From NCBI GenBank assembly GCA_024362935.1, contig JANCRA010000010.1, positions 4,270,501 to 4,334,500 on the forward strand: a stretch of DNA of 64,000 nt. Direction: 5' to 3'. The stretch comes from Setophaga petechia. Taxonomy: Eukaryota > Chordata > Aves > Passeriformes > Parulidae. The notes beneath the pieces are model-generated. The model made no database searches, had not been told where the DNA came from, and saw nothing but the letters and a program-made list of their open reading frames with translations. Made by a program: the position numbers and the translations under genes. The number at the start of each line of letters is the position of its first letter. The first letter of the stretch is position 1. Of the stretch, positions 1 to 11,925 are shown one piece after another.

Positions 1-175
1 AAGAAGTTGTGCAGGGAATTTAATGTATGTCCAAAGGTGTGCAGGGGCATCTGTAAATTGAGCAGGGCTTGGGGGTCTCTTGTGAGGCGCACAGGGGGAT
101 TTTAGGGTGGCTGAGGACACCCATGAGATGTGCAGGGGATTGGGTGTCCCCTGAAATGTGCAGCTACCGTAATGT
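1..175. repeat. Degenerate GTGTGCAGGG minisatellite
   Basis: The core TGTGCAGGG or a close variant recurs about every 35-45 bases. It also appears at 11200-11400 and, more weakly, at 8395-8495 and 16580-16680. It flanks both ends of the duplicated unit, so it may have helped unequal crossing over. Confidence 0.5.
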
Positions 176-693
176 CAGGTGTGAAATTATTTTTGTAAGC
201 TTTGGCATCGAGTTCTTCACTTTTTAAATATAGGCAAAAGGGCAGCACAGCGCACAGCAGGGACTGGGTGTCAGCATGGCAGGGCTGCTGCTGCCTGCAA
301 TAGTGGCAATCACCAACATGAGTTGAATTTTGGACTTGACGTTGCTGTTGAATGTAGAACCAGGAAATGTCTCACTTCTCCAATACCATATATCTCACTT
401 CTTTTAAAGAAAATCGGTATTGGGAGGGACATCCTCTCCTCGCTGGAAGGGCACCTCCAGAGATCCATTCCAACAAAATCCTGCCCCAGCCATGAGGTCA
501 CAAAGCAGGCTCTGAGCTCACAGAGGTGCCAGAGCCCCGTGCTTGCACAGCAGCACAAGGAGCCAGCAGTCAGTGCTTGAGCACAACTGTTGCGGCAGCA
601 GCGGCGGTGGCAGCAGTGGTGCTGACATTGGGACAGCAGTGTCAGGACAGTGGTGGCAGCAAGAGCTGCAGGACTGGCAGAGGGCAAGGCACC

Positions 694-3016
694 ATGGCCC
701 TTGCTCTGCGCCTCTTCCTCCTGCTCCTCCTGGCCGTGGCCCTGCCTGCCAGGGCTGCCCAGGCTGCTCCGCTGCAAGCGCGGGGAGCAGGTGAGCCGGC
801 AGCCTGGCTCCCCTTTCCCAGGACAGCGCTCCCTGCTCCCCGGGAAGCGCTGGCGATGCTTTTCCCCAGGCCTTTAGGGAGGGTTTCCTCTGGGGGAGGG
901 AGAGAGCCCCCATGGGCCTGGGGTTGCCCCTGTTTCCTCTCCAGGGATGTTACACAGTATAGGGCAAGAGGGTGGAGAGTGGCCAGGAGCCAGCCCAGAG
1001 CTCCCCAGGCCCCTGTGCAGCTTTGGCCTTGTCCACTCACATCTGGCTCCCACGGCCTTCCCCGACCCCCTTGCAGTGCCCAGTTCCCAAAGGCAGAGGG
1101 GGATCCCAGCACGCCATGGAAATGGCTTTGGGTGTTTCCTTCCCTCTAGATGAGCTTGCTAGGAAGGTTTCTCCAGCAGCTTGGCTCCATGAAGATTTCA
1201 TGCCTCTTAAGCCTCCTGAAGGTACGTTGTCAATGCTCCCCTCAGAGAATAATCATTGACAACCTGGCAGGAACCAGGTTGCAGAAGCTTCTGTGGCTGT
1301 TGCGTTACAGGAGTGTCTGCAGGGAGGCCTTTTCAGGCTCCAATCCTGGTTGCTGCTCACAAGGCCAGCTCCCATCGCAGGGGTGAGTAGTGTGTCCCTG
1401 CTGACCCCACAGGCTGAGCCCTGGCTTCGGGGGATTCATTCCAGGGCAAATGCAAGTACTTTCCTTAAGGTCCTCCAAGAGGAAGGAACAAGCCTGGAGG
1501 AGACAGTAAGTCCCTAGAGGCATCCAACCCCATGGACAGGATCCTGAGTGACCTGGAGAGACGCCGTGGTGGGTGCATTTCCCTCAGCCTTGTCCTGGGG
1601 CTCAGCAGCCGGGGGCTTTGGCTGCACAGCTGGACACGCCGTGCCCGGCACAGCGGGAAGGGATCCACGGCAGCCTCGCTGCCCCCGCTGCTGCTTGCAC
1701 GCCCTGCAGGGCTGTTTCCCAGCCTGGCCTGGCTGCAGCTTCTCCCCAGCCTCTGCAGGAAGGCCTTTGCCAGGGAGCCCAAACTGCACCACAGGCGTGA
1801 GATCCCCTGGGATTTCCCAGTCTCGGGGTAGATGCATAGAGGCAGCTGTTTGCAGGAGGGAGGGCCCTGGAGTAGCTCCAACGCCCTGGGCATTTTCCTT
1901 GTCCTTTTCCATGTCTTTGGCAAGCATTGTCGGGAGCACAAGGGCACAGCACAGAGGAATTATGGCACGCAGGCTCAGGGGTTCGGGTACTGAGCAGTCC
2001 TGGGCCAAGGGGCAGCAAGGTGCCTGCAGGCCCCAGCTCAGGGCGAAACAGGCAGTGACAACGTCCTGGCCGTATCCAGCCTGCTGTCAGCTCAGCAGCG
2101 CAGCACAGCACGGGCTCATGCTCCCCATTGTTCCCACAGATGCAGCCGGCACCTCAACACCTGCTGACAACACCTGGAGAAGAGTTTTCTGCTGGGGAAC
2201 AGCTTGTTTGAGTACGGTGATAGCCATTGTGGCTGGTGCAGCACTTTGCCTGATGATGTGCTTTGCAGTAATCTGGTATTGCTGGAAGAGAAAATCGTGA
2301 GTGCTTTGTGATTCTCTACCTCAAACAGCTTCTTTTAAAGGCTGTTCATAGGCAGGGAACATTCCCAGTGAAGAGTTGTAGCCCGTCTATGGTTGCCCAA
2401 AGAACTCTGCTGAGGGTTCTGCTGCTGCCCAGAGCTTTCATTGGCCTCTTAACTGCTGGGCCTTGTCCTGCGGGGCCCGCTGGGGCTGCAGCCAGTGCTG
2501 GCTCCCACTGAGGCTGCCTGGCCCAGAGCAGCCCCAGGGGCACAGGGCAGAGGCACAGCAAGGTGGGGAGGAGAGAGAGAAGGGACAAGATTGCCCTTGA
2601 AAGGCAGAGGCGTTCTGGGGCCCGCTCCTGACCAGGGAGCCTGCCCAGAGCCGTCCCCTGCTGGCCGGGGCCTTGAGGGGCAGCTGTGCAGCTGGGCCAA
2701 GCTGTGCCAGCAGCTCCAGCCGTGCTGGGGAGCTTTGCCAGCTCTGGGCCCTGCTGTGCAGGAGGCTCCCTATGTGCCACTGCCAGCTGGGGCCTCAGCC
2801 ACCTCCTCTCTCCACAGGTGCTCCCGTTCATCGTCCGCAGATGAGCCTAAAATCTCAGCCAGAGAGATCTTGACCTGTTATCACAATTCCACATGTCTGC
2901 CCATATCTGCCCTGACAAGGATACAGCACCGTCACGAAGGCTTCTCAAAACCCACCCCACCAAAACGAGACCCTCTGCCCCTGAGCCCTCTGATCCTGTA
3001 CCCCGGTCACCAGTGA
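694..3016 (+). CDS. Unrecognised single-pass membrane protein, copy A (exon-deleted form)
   Basis: I do not recognise this gene. The model joins four exons: 694-790, 1150-1221, 2140-2296 and 2818-3016, all with GT-AG borders, giving 174 residues and a TGA stop. Residues 1 to about 24 look like a signal peptide (leucine-rich core, cleavage after AQA). Exon 2 encodes a short segment beginning DELARKV. The third exon used encodes a transmembrane helix at about residues 77-104, followed by the basic run WKRK. The last exon encodes a Ser- and Pro-rich tail ending in PGHQ. Compared with copy B, exons 3 to 5 are missing, but all their borders are phase 1, so the reading frame survives. A 2-base indel against copy B at about 503 (versus 11735) breaks any upstream frame extension, which supports the start at 694. 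Whether it is expressed cannot be told from the sequence. Confidence 0.5.
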
Positions 3017-6000
3017 AGCTGGGCAGGGCCTGTCTGCCAGGGCAGGGATCTTTACCTGTTATCCCAATTCTCCACGTCTGCCCCTATCTGCCCTTCCATG
3101 GCTTCAGCACCGTCACGAAGGCTTCCCAGAACCCCCCCTCTTAAACAAGACCTTCTGCCTGTGAGCCCCCTGGTCCTGTACCCCGGTCACAAGTGAAGCT
3201 GGGCAGGCCCTGTCTGCCAGGGCAGGGATCTTGACCTGTTATCCCAATTCTCCACTTCTGCCCCATCTGCCCTGCCATGGCTTCAGAATCGTAACGAAGG
3301 CTTCCCAAAACCCACCTCACCAAAAGGAGACCCTCTGCCCCTGAGCCCTCTGGTCCTGTACCTTGGCCACGAGTGAAGCTGGGCAGGGCCTGTCTGCCTG
3401 GGCAGGGATCTTCACCTGTTATGCCAATTCTCCACTTCTGCCCCATCTGCCCTGCCATGGCTTCAGCACCGTCACGAAGGCTTCCCAGAACGCCCCCCCT
3501 TAAACGAGGCCCTCTGCCTGTGAGCCCCCTGGTCCTGTACCCCGGTCACGAGTGAAGCTGGGCAGGCCCTGTCTGCCTGGGCAGGGATCTGGACCTGTTA
3601 TGCCAATTCTCCACTTCTGCCCCTATCTGCCCTGCCATGGTTTCAGCACCGTCACAAAAGCTTCCCAAAACCCACCCCACCAAAACGAGACCGTCTGCCT
3701 GTGAGCCCTCTGGTCCTCTACCCCGGTCACGAGTGAAGCTGGGCAGGCCCTGTCTGCCTGGGCAGAGATCTTGACCTGTTATCCCAATTCTCCACTTCTG
3801 CCCCATCTGCCCTGCCATGGCTTCAGCATCGTAATGAAGGCTTCCCAAAACTCATCCCACCAAAACGAGACCCTCTGCCTGTGAGACCCCTGGTCCTCTA
3901 CCTCGATCATGAGTGAAGCTGGGCAGGCCCTGTCTGCCAGGGCAGGGATCTTGACCTGTTATCCCAATTCTCCACTTCTGCCCCTATCTGCCCTGCCATG
4001 GCTTCAGCACTGTCACGAAGGCTTCCCAGAACCCCCCCCTCTTTAACGAGACCCTCTGCCTGAGCCCTCTGGTCCTGTACTCCGGTCACGAGTGAAGCTG
4101 GGCAGGCCCTGTCGGCCAGGGCAGGGATCTTGACCTGTTATCCCAATTCTCCACGTCTGACCCTGTCTGCCCGGCCAAGGATTCAGCACCTTCACGAAGG
4201 CTTCTCAAAACCCACCCCACCAAAACGAGACCCTCTGCACCCGAGCCCTCTGGTCCTGTACCCCGGTCACCAGTGAAGCTGGGAAGGGCCTGTCTGCCAG
4301 GGCAGGGATCTTGACCTGTTATCCCAATTCTCCACTTCTGCCCCATCTGCCCTGCCCTGGCTTCAGCATCGTAACGAAGGCTTCCCAAAACCCACCCCAC
4401 CAAAATAAGAGCCTCTGCCCCTGAGCCCTCTGGTCCTGTACCCCGGTAACGAGTGAAGCTGGGCAGGGCCTGTCTGCCAGGGCAGGGATCTTGACCTGTT
4501 ATCACAATTCTGCACTTCTGCCCCTATCTGCCCGGCCATGGCTTCAGCACCGTCAGAAAAGCTTCCAAAAACCCACCCCACCAAAACGAGACCCTCTGCC
4601 CCTGAGCCCACTGGTCATGTACCCCGGTCACGAGTGAAGCTGGGCAGGGCCTGTCTGCCTGGGCAGGGATCTTGACCTGTTATCCCAATTCTCCACCTCT
4701 GCCCCTATCTGCCCTGCCATCGCTTCAGCACCGTCACGAAGGCTTCCCAGAACCCCCCCCTCTTGAACGAGAGCCTCTGCCTGTGAGCCCTCTGGTCCTG
4801 TACCCCGGTCACGAGTGAAGCTGGGCAGGCCCTGTTTGCCAGGGCAGGGATCTTGACCTGTTATCCCAATTCTCCACTTCTGCCCCTTTCTGCCCTGCCA
4901 AGGATTCAGCACCGTCACGAAGGCTTCCCAAAACCCATCCCACAAAAACGAGGCCCTCTGCCTGTGAGTCCCCGGGTCCTGTACCCCGGTCACGAGTGAA
5001 GCTGGGCAGGTCCTGTCTGCCTGGGCAGGGATCTTGACCTGCTATCCCAATTCTCCACTTCTGCCCCATCAGCCCTGCCATGGCTTCAGCACTGTCACGA
5101 AGGCTTCCCAAAACCCACCCTACCAAAACGAGACCCTCTGCCCCTGAGCCCTCTGGTCCTGTACCCCGGTCACCAGTGAAGCTGGGCAGGCCCTGTCTGC
5201 CTGGGCAGGGATCTTGACCTGTTATCCCAATTCTCCACTTCTGTCCCTCTCTACCCTGCCATGGCTTCAGCACCGTCAGAAAGGCTTCCCAGAATCCCCC
5301 CCTCTTTAACGAGAGCCTCTGCTTTTGAGCCCTCTGGTCATGTACCCCGGCCACGAGTGAAGCTGGGCAGGCCCTGTCTGCAAGGGAAGGGATCTTGACC
5401 TGTTATGCCAATTCTCCACTTCTGCCCCTATCTGCCCTGCCATGGCTTCAGCACCGTCACGAAGGCTTCCCAAAACCCATCCCACAAAAACGAGGCCCTC
5501 TGCCTGTGAGTCCCCGGGTCCTGTAGCCCGGTCACGAGTGAAGCTGGGCAGGCCCTGTCTGCCTGGGCAGGGATCTGGACCTGTTATGCCATTTCTCCAC
5601 TTCTGACTCTATCTGCCCTGTCATGGCTTCACCACCGTCAGAAAAGCTTCCCAAAACCCACCCCACCAAAACGAGACCGTCTGCCTGTGAGCCCTCTGGT
5701 CCTGTACCCTGGGCACGAGAGAAGCTGGGCAGGGCCTGTCTGCCAGGGCAGGGATCTTGACCTGTTATCACAATTCTCCACTTCTGCCCCATATGCCCTG
5801 CCATGGCTTCAGCATCGTAATGAAGGCTTCCCAAAACCCACCTCACCAAAACGAGACCCTCTGCCCGTGAGCCCCCTGGTCCTCTACCCCGGTCATGAGT
5901 GAAGCAGGGCAGGCTCTGTCTGCAAGGGCAGGGATCTTGACCTGTTATCCCAATTCTCCACGTCTGCCCCTATCTGCCCTGCCATGGCTTCAGCACCGTC

Positions 6001-8105
6001 ACCAAGACTTCTCAAAACCCACCCCACCAAAACAAGACCCTCTGCCCCTGAGCCCTCTGGTCCTGTACTCCGGTCACGAGTGAAGCTGGGAAGAGCCTGT
6101 CTGCAAGGGCAGGGATCTTGACCTGTTATGCCAATTCTCCACTTCTGCCCCATCTGCCCTGCCATGGCTTCAGCATCGTAACGAAGGCTTCCCAAAACCC
6201 ACCTCACCAAAACGAGACCCTCTGACCCGGAGCCCCCTGGTCCTGTACCCCGGCCATGAGTGAAGCTGGGCAGGCCCTGTCTGCCTGGGCAGGGACCTTG
6301 ACCTTTATACCAATCCTCCACTTCTGCCCCTCTCTGCCCTGCCATGGCTTCAGCACCATCACAAAAGCTTCCCAAAACCCACCCCACCAAAACGAGACTG
6401 TCCGCCTGTGAGACCCCTGGTCCTGTTCCCCGGTCATGAGTGAAGCTGGGCAGGCCCTGTCTGCCAGGGCAGGGATCTTGTCCTGTTATCACAATTCCCC
6501 ACGTCTGCCCCTATATGCCCTACCATGGCTTCAGCACCATCACGAAGGCTTCCCCGAACCCCCCCCTCTCTTAAACGAGACCCTCTGCCTGTGAGCCCCC
6601 TGCTCCTGTACCCTGGTCTTGAGTGAAGCTGGGCAGGCCCTGTCTGTCAGGGCAGGGATCTTGACCTGTTATCACAATTCTCCACTTCTGCCCCATCTGC
6701 CCTGCCAAGGATTCAGCACCGACACGAAGGCTTCCCAAAACCCATCCCACCAAAACGAGGCCCTCTGCCTGTGAGTCCCCGGGTCCTGTACCCCGGTCAC
6801 GAGTGAAGCTGGGCAGGCCCTGTCTGCCTGGGCAGGGATCTTGACCTGTTATCCCAATTCTCCACTTCTGCCCCATCGGCCCTGCCATGGTTTCAGCATC
6901 TTAACGAAGGCTTCCCAAAACCCACCCTACCAAAACGAGACCCTCTGCCCCTGAGCCCACTGGTCATGTACCCCGGTCACGAGTGACGCTGGGCAGGCCC
7001 TGTCGTCAAGGGCAGGGATCTGGACCTGTTATGCCAATTCTCCACTTCTGACCCTATCTGCCCTACCATGGCTTCAGCACCGTCAGAAAAGCTTCCCAAA
7101 ACCCACCCCACCAAAACGAGACCGTCTGCCTGTGAGCCCTCTGGTCCTGTACCCTGGGCATGAGTGAAGCTGGGCAGGGCCTGTCGGCCAGGGCAGGGAT
7201 CTTGACCTGTTATCCCAATTCTCCACTTCTGCCCCATCTGCCCTGCCATGGCTTCAGCATCGTAATGATGGCTTCCCAAAACCCACCCCACCAAAACGAG
7301 ACCCTCTGCCTGTGAGACCCCTGGTCCTCTACCCCGGTCATGAGTGAAGCAGGGCAGGCTCTGTCTGCAAGGGCAGGGATCTTGACCTGTTTTCCCAGTT
7401 CTCCACGTCTGCCCCTGTCTTCCCTGTCAAGGATTCAGCACCGTCACGAAGGCTTCTCAAAACCCACCCCACCAAAACAAGATCCTCTGCCCCTGAGCCC
7501 CCTGGTCCTGTACCCCGGCCACGAGTGAAGCTGGGCAGGCCCTGTCTGCCAGGGCAGGGATCTTGACCCGTTATCACAATTCTCCACGTCTGCCCCTATC
7601 TGCCCTGCCATGGCTTCAGCACTGTCACGAAGGCTTCCCAGAACCCCCCCCTCTTTAACGAGACCCTCTGCCTGTGAGCCTCCTGGTCATGTACCCCGGT
7701 CACGAGTGAAGCAAGGCAGGCCCTGTCTGCCAGGGCAGGGATCTTGACCTCTTATCCCAATTCTCCACTTCTGCCCCATCTGGCCTGCAATGGCTTCAGC
7801 ATCATAACGAAGGCTTCCCAAAACCCACCTCACCAAAACGAGACCCTCTGCCTGTGAGCCCCCTGGTCCTGTACCCCGGCCACGAGTGAAGCTGGGCAGG
7901 CCCTGTCTGCCAGGGCAGGGATCTTGACCTGTTATCACAATTCTCCACGTCTGCCCCATCTGCCCTGCCATGGCTTCAGCACCGTCACGAAGGCTTCCCA
8001 GAACCCCCCCCTCTTTAACGAGACCCTCTGCCTGTGAGCCTCCTGGTCATGTACCCCGGTCACGAGTGAAGCAAGGCAGGCCCTGCCTGCCAGGGCAGGG
8101 CTTGC
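2868..8105. repeat. 180-bp tandem array, about 29 units
   Basis: Units of about 180 bp, each beginning near GATCTTGACCTGTTAT, start at about 2868, 3048, 3228 and so on to about 7918; the last runs into the unique 3' flank at about 8105. The first unit begins inside the last coding exon of gene copy A and contains its stop codon, so the rest of the array would be 3' untranslated sequence. Copy B has only one unit (about 16099-16279). Units fall into at least two subtypes, one with CCCACCCCACCAAAACGAG and one with CCCCCCTCTTTAACGAG. The length is a multiple of three, so long open frames on the minus strand (up to about 199 codons) appear as by-products. Confidence 0.95.
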
Positions 8106-8121
8106 CCACATTTGATGTTTT

Positions 8122-8127
8122 AATAAA
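8122..8127 (+). terminator. Polyadenylation signal, gene copy A
   Basis: AATAAA directly after the 180-bp array, conserved with copy B. If used, the 3' untranslated region of copy A would be about 5.1 kb, nearly all tandem repeat. Confidence 0.55.
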
Positions 8128-8449
8128 GAAATGCAGTTATCACAGCTCTGTCCAAGTGGCAGCAGCAGCACAGCCCACCCAGCACCAGCACAGGCTGAGC
8201 TCCATGCCCGGGAGCAGCCGTGGATGCCCACGGTGTGGGCAGGCAGGAGCCAGGCGGGGGCTGCTGTGACAGCGGCGGGGCCCTGAGGGCTGGGGGAGCC
8301 CATGCTGAGCGTCCCTGGGCTGAGGGCACATTTCCTTCCCTGGCATCATCTGGGCCTGGACATCATGAGACACACAGGGCTACTTTGGGGTCCCTGCTGA
8401 GGGGTGCACGGATCCCCCATGAAGCACAAATGAATATTGATGGCCTCTC

Positions 8450-8960
8450 CTAAGGTGTGCAGGGATCCCTCACGAGGTGTGCAGCGGGGTTACATTTGAG
8501 GGGATTCTTTACTGTTCTCAGCACAGCAAAGGGTCACTTGGCCGAGGCTTTGCAAAGCTGGGAGAAAGCCTCTTGCAAAGCCTTGGGCCCGGCCTGTGGG
8601 CACAGCGGGCGGGCGGAGCCCATCCCCTGGGGCCAGGCCGGGCTGCTCAGGCCGGGCCGGGCCGGGCCAGGCTCGGGCCCCGGCAGGGAAGGGCCGCGGC
8701 CCTGGGCTCTGATGAGGCTGCTGAGCTCCGCCCTGGCCCTGTGCTGCAGCCCAACACATTTACAGCCAGGGCCGTGCCCTGGCCCACAGGAGGCACCCGG
8801 GGCTGCAACTGAGGCCGCGCCTTCTCCCATTCAAGGGGGCGGGCCCTGGTCCTTCGGAGGCTCCTGAGCCTTGTACCTCGGCCTGATGGAGCAAAGATCC
8901 TCCCAGCATCCCTGAGCTTACAGAAATAAAGACTTTGTGCTCATTGTTATAGTTGCCCAA
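8450..8960 (+). other. GC-rich block with a second AATAAA, copy A
   Basis: A GC-rich stretch with short runs of GGGCC repeats (about 8640-8675) ends in AATAAA at 8925-8930 followed by a T-rich tract. The same block is at 16640-17150. It could be the 3' end of another transcript or of an LTR; no convincing reading frame was found. Confidence 0.3.
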
Positions 8961-10260
8961 TTATCCCATCATCAGAAAAACCAAACAATATTAGAGGTAG
9001 CAGCGATCTTAATGGAATAGTTTAGAAAATATATAAAATTGGATACACTTGAAATATTGACAATATAATTTGATTCAAAATAAGGGATCATTTGGTTCCA
9101 ATCATAGCGCATAAGCAAAAGATAACCTCGGGCTACGGAGTGCAGCGTTCTTGGACCCTTGCCACCTCCCGTTCAAGCTTGCCCAGTGAACATTCTCCCC
9201 GTACATGCCATGTGCCAACGGCATCTCCTCTCATTTTCGATTCATCACATTCTACCTCCGCCCTCATCACCACATTTACCGCGCATGCTCCACCACTCGT
9301 TTTGGTGGTTGCACCCCTTCTTGGGGGCTGTCTTTGGATGAAGTGTCTCCTCTTCTTTGATGTCTTTTAATTCACTTTTGGGTTATGCATGTGCACCAAG
9401 CAAGTAGAATATAAGCCAAAACTAACATAATATTATATTTAAGCATCAAAGCAATACATCTCTTATAGCTGGCATTTTCCTGGGACCCAACCAGATTTTC
9501 CTTTCTTTCTGTCAGTTTTTAGTAATCAGATCCCTGCTTGGCTTCACTTGCTAAAAATCTCAAAAAATATCAGCTTTTGTTGTGTGCCGCTCTCTGGCTT
9601 TCCCAGGAACATGGCAGAGGTGTAAAGAGGGAAAATGCTGGGAAATGATGAAATGAGCCTGAACTGTGTGTTCAGGAACAGAAAGGGACCTGGGGGTACT
9701 TGTAAGAGCCCAAATGAGGGATGTGGGACTCCAGGGGCTCTCCAAACTGCAGTTTATTCCATCCAAAATGCAGTTTATTGTATACAAAATGCAGTTTATT
9801 CCATCCAAGAGGTTACAGCAGTCCAGGCTTGTGGGTGACAGAGCTGTGCCTACAGCTGTCAGCTCCAGCTGCAGGCAGGCCTGGAGACCCTTTGGTTTTG
9901 GTTACAATGCGTGATAGACTTTTCTTTACTGAGCCTCTGAATACAGTAGAACCAATCTATTCCTTAACTATTCCCTATAGACTGTTATAACTAGTGTAGT
10001 TACCATATTCATGTTACTGTTCTCCAATCACTAAAAGTTAGTACATAACAGTTTAAGCTAGAAGTTGGTTTACAGTTTTCTTGCCGTGCAAAATTCTGAG
10101 ACCTTTTTTCTACTTGCCACATTGGCAGGCTTGTTTGCCTGTGCTATCTTTCTGCTTGGTAAAAACATCTTCTTCTTTGGAGTGGGTTTATTCTTTTCTC
10201 TAAGCCGTAAAACCCCCTTCTAACTAAACACACCCTTTGCCTCCTTGGTTATCCAGTAAG
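8960..10260. other. AT-rich duplicated block, possibly LTR-derived, copy A
   Basis: AT-rich sequence after the GC-rich block, including a segment near 9090-9400 of more balanced composition with clear CpGs. It is shared with 17150-18400. The layout (AT-rich part, promoter-like CpG part, nearby AATAAA) could fit an old LTR, but I found no terminal TG/CA pair or target-site duplication. No gene seen. Confidence 0.3.
9757..9811. repeat. 21-bp minisatellite, 3 units
   Basis: Three tandem units of AATGCAGTTTATTCCATCCAA, the middle one with GTATAC in place of CCATCC. Copy B has six units at the matching place. Confidence 0.85.
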
Positions 10261-10674
10261 ACAGGCTCAGCAATTTTTTCTTCTCTATCAAAGCTTGCTT
10301 CCATCTCTATTCCTTCATCAGATTCTACATTCAAAAATCTTCCTGCTAAGCACACATATCTGGGAGAATTTCTTATCAAACTCCCCAGATTAGAAATGGG
10401 TGTATGCTTCTAAATCCGTGTCTTTTGGTTGCTGACTCTGCAGGGAATAAACACACAGAATGCATCTCCCTGTTCCTTGTCCCTACCCCCAGTGCAGTCC
10501 ACCTGTGCTGTAAAGCAGCTGTGCCCTACAGGCAAACCCCAGAGTTGAGTGTTTTCTGGGGGCGGCCCACTCTGGGTGTGGGTGTTGGCAGCTAGTCGGG
10601 CTGAAGAAATCCGGCACTGCAGCACTTCCCGAATCAGCTCATCTGCTGCAATCAAGAGCTGGCGCTGCCAGCCC

Positions 10675-10890
10675 AGTGTCCGGGTGGTAGCAGCAGCAAA
10701 GCCCACCCGGCAGCGGCACAGGCTGAGCTCCATGCCCGGGAGCAGCCGTGGATGCCCAGGGTGTGGGCAGGCAGGAGCCAGGCGGGGGCTGCTGTGACAG
10801 CGGCGGGGCCCCGAGGGCTGGGGGAGCCCATGCTGAGCGTCCCTGGGCTGAGGGCACATTTCCTTCCCTGGCATCATCTGGGCCTGCACC
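10675..10890. repeat. Third partial copy of the duplicated 3' flank
   Basis: About 210 bp closely matching 8146-8360 and 16327-16540, the stretch just after the polyadenylation signal of the duplicated gene. No gene body precedes it here; unrelated sequence lies upstream. It is followed by about 345 bp leading straight into the 5' flank of copy B. This suggests a relic of a further unit, or a junction left when the tandem duplication formed. Confidence 0.75.
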
Positions 10891-11112
10891 TCCTCCAGTG
10901 GCATGGCCAGGAAAAGAGGGAAGCCATCAGTAGGTGCTTGCCTTGAGAACCATGGAAAGAGGCTGGACTCTGAAGGAAGTCCTTCATAGCCTGAGGGACG
11001 AGCTCAGAGCCCAAGGCACACTGGGCCTGTGGCAGCCCCGGATCTCTTATGAGCAGAGTGGGGATTTGCCCCCCAGGCCTCATCTGTTCACCCAGGGACA
11101 CATGGTGAACAC

Positions 11113-11126
11113 ACACACACACACAG
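11113..11126. repeat. (CA)n microsatellite
   Basis: Short run of about seven CA units between the two duplicated blocks. Confidence 0.7.
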
Positions 11127-11925
11127 AAGGTGGCTCAGCACTGTTGCTGCTCCCTGAGTGTTACGTTTGGGTCCCTGTAAAGGCATGCAGGGGCTTTGGG
11201 TCAGCTCCCTGCTGTGCAGGGGACTGAGGACTCCAAGAAGTTGTGCAGGGAATTTAATGTATGTCCAAAGGTGTGCAGGGGCATCTGTAAATTGAGCAGG
11301 GCTTGGGGGTCTCTTGTGAGGTGCACAGGGGGATTTTAGGGTGGCTGAGGACACCCATCAGATGTGCAGGGGATTGGGTGTCTCCTGAAATGTGCAGCTA
11401 CCGTAATGTCGGGTGTTGCATTATTTTGGTAAGCTTTGGCATCGAGCTCTTCACTTTTTAAATGTAGGCACAAGGGCAGCACAGCGCACAGCAGGGACTG
11501 GGTGTCAGCATGGCAGGGCTGCTGCTGCCTGCAATAGTGGCAATCACCAACATGAGTTGAATTTTGGACTTGACGTTGCTGTTGTATGTAGAACCAGGAA
11601 ATGTCTCACTTCTCCAATACCATATATCTCACTTCTTTTAAAGAAAATCGGTATTGGGAGGGACATCCTCTCCTCGCTGGAAGGGCACCTCCAGAGATCC
11701 ATTCCAACAAAATCCTGCCCCAGCCATGAGGTCACGGCAGGCTCTGAGCTCACAGAGGTGCCAGAGCCCCGTGCTTGCACAGCAGCACAAGGAGCCAGCA
11801 GTCAGTGCTTGAGCACAACTGTTGCGGCAGCAGCGGCGGTGGCAGCAGTGGTGCTGACATTGGGACAGCGGTGTCAGGACAGCGGTGGCAGCAAGAGCTG
11901 CAGGACTGGCAGAGGGCAAGGCACC

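Larger units (their letters stand above)
1..10400. repeat. Segmental duplication, copy A
   Basis: The sequence from base 1 is repeated from base 11236 with only scattered differences. The match covers the 5' flank, the gene, its 3' flank, and an AT-rich downstream block to about 10.4 kb. Copy A differs from copy B in four visible ways: it lacks about 2 kb in the middle of the gene, it carries a large 180-bp tandem array, it has three rather than six units of a 21-bp repeat, and it keeps about 200 bp near 9.93-10.13 kb that copy B lacks. The left edge of this copy lies outside the window. Confidence 0.9.

Noticed and set aside
3141..7971. Many minus-strand open frames of 60-199 codons with the motif GQMGQKWRIGITGQDPC
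   Set aside because: They are by-products of the 180-bp tandem array, whose unit length is a multiple of three. Frames break at different places in each stretch and no start, signal or splice context is consistent.
2868..8105. CRISPR-like array
   Set aside because: There are no short identical repeats with unique spacers; the whole 180-bp unit is repeated, and the genome is animal.
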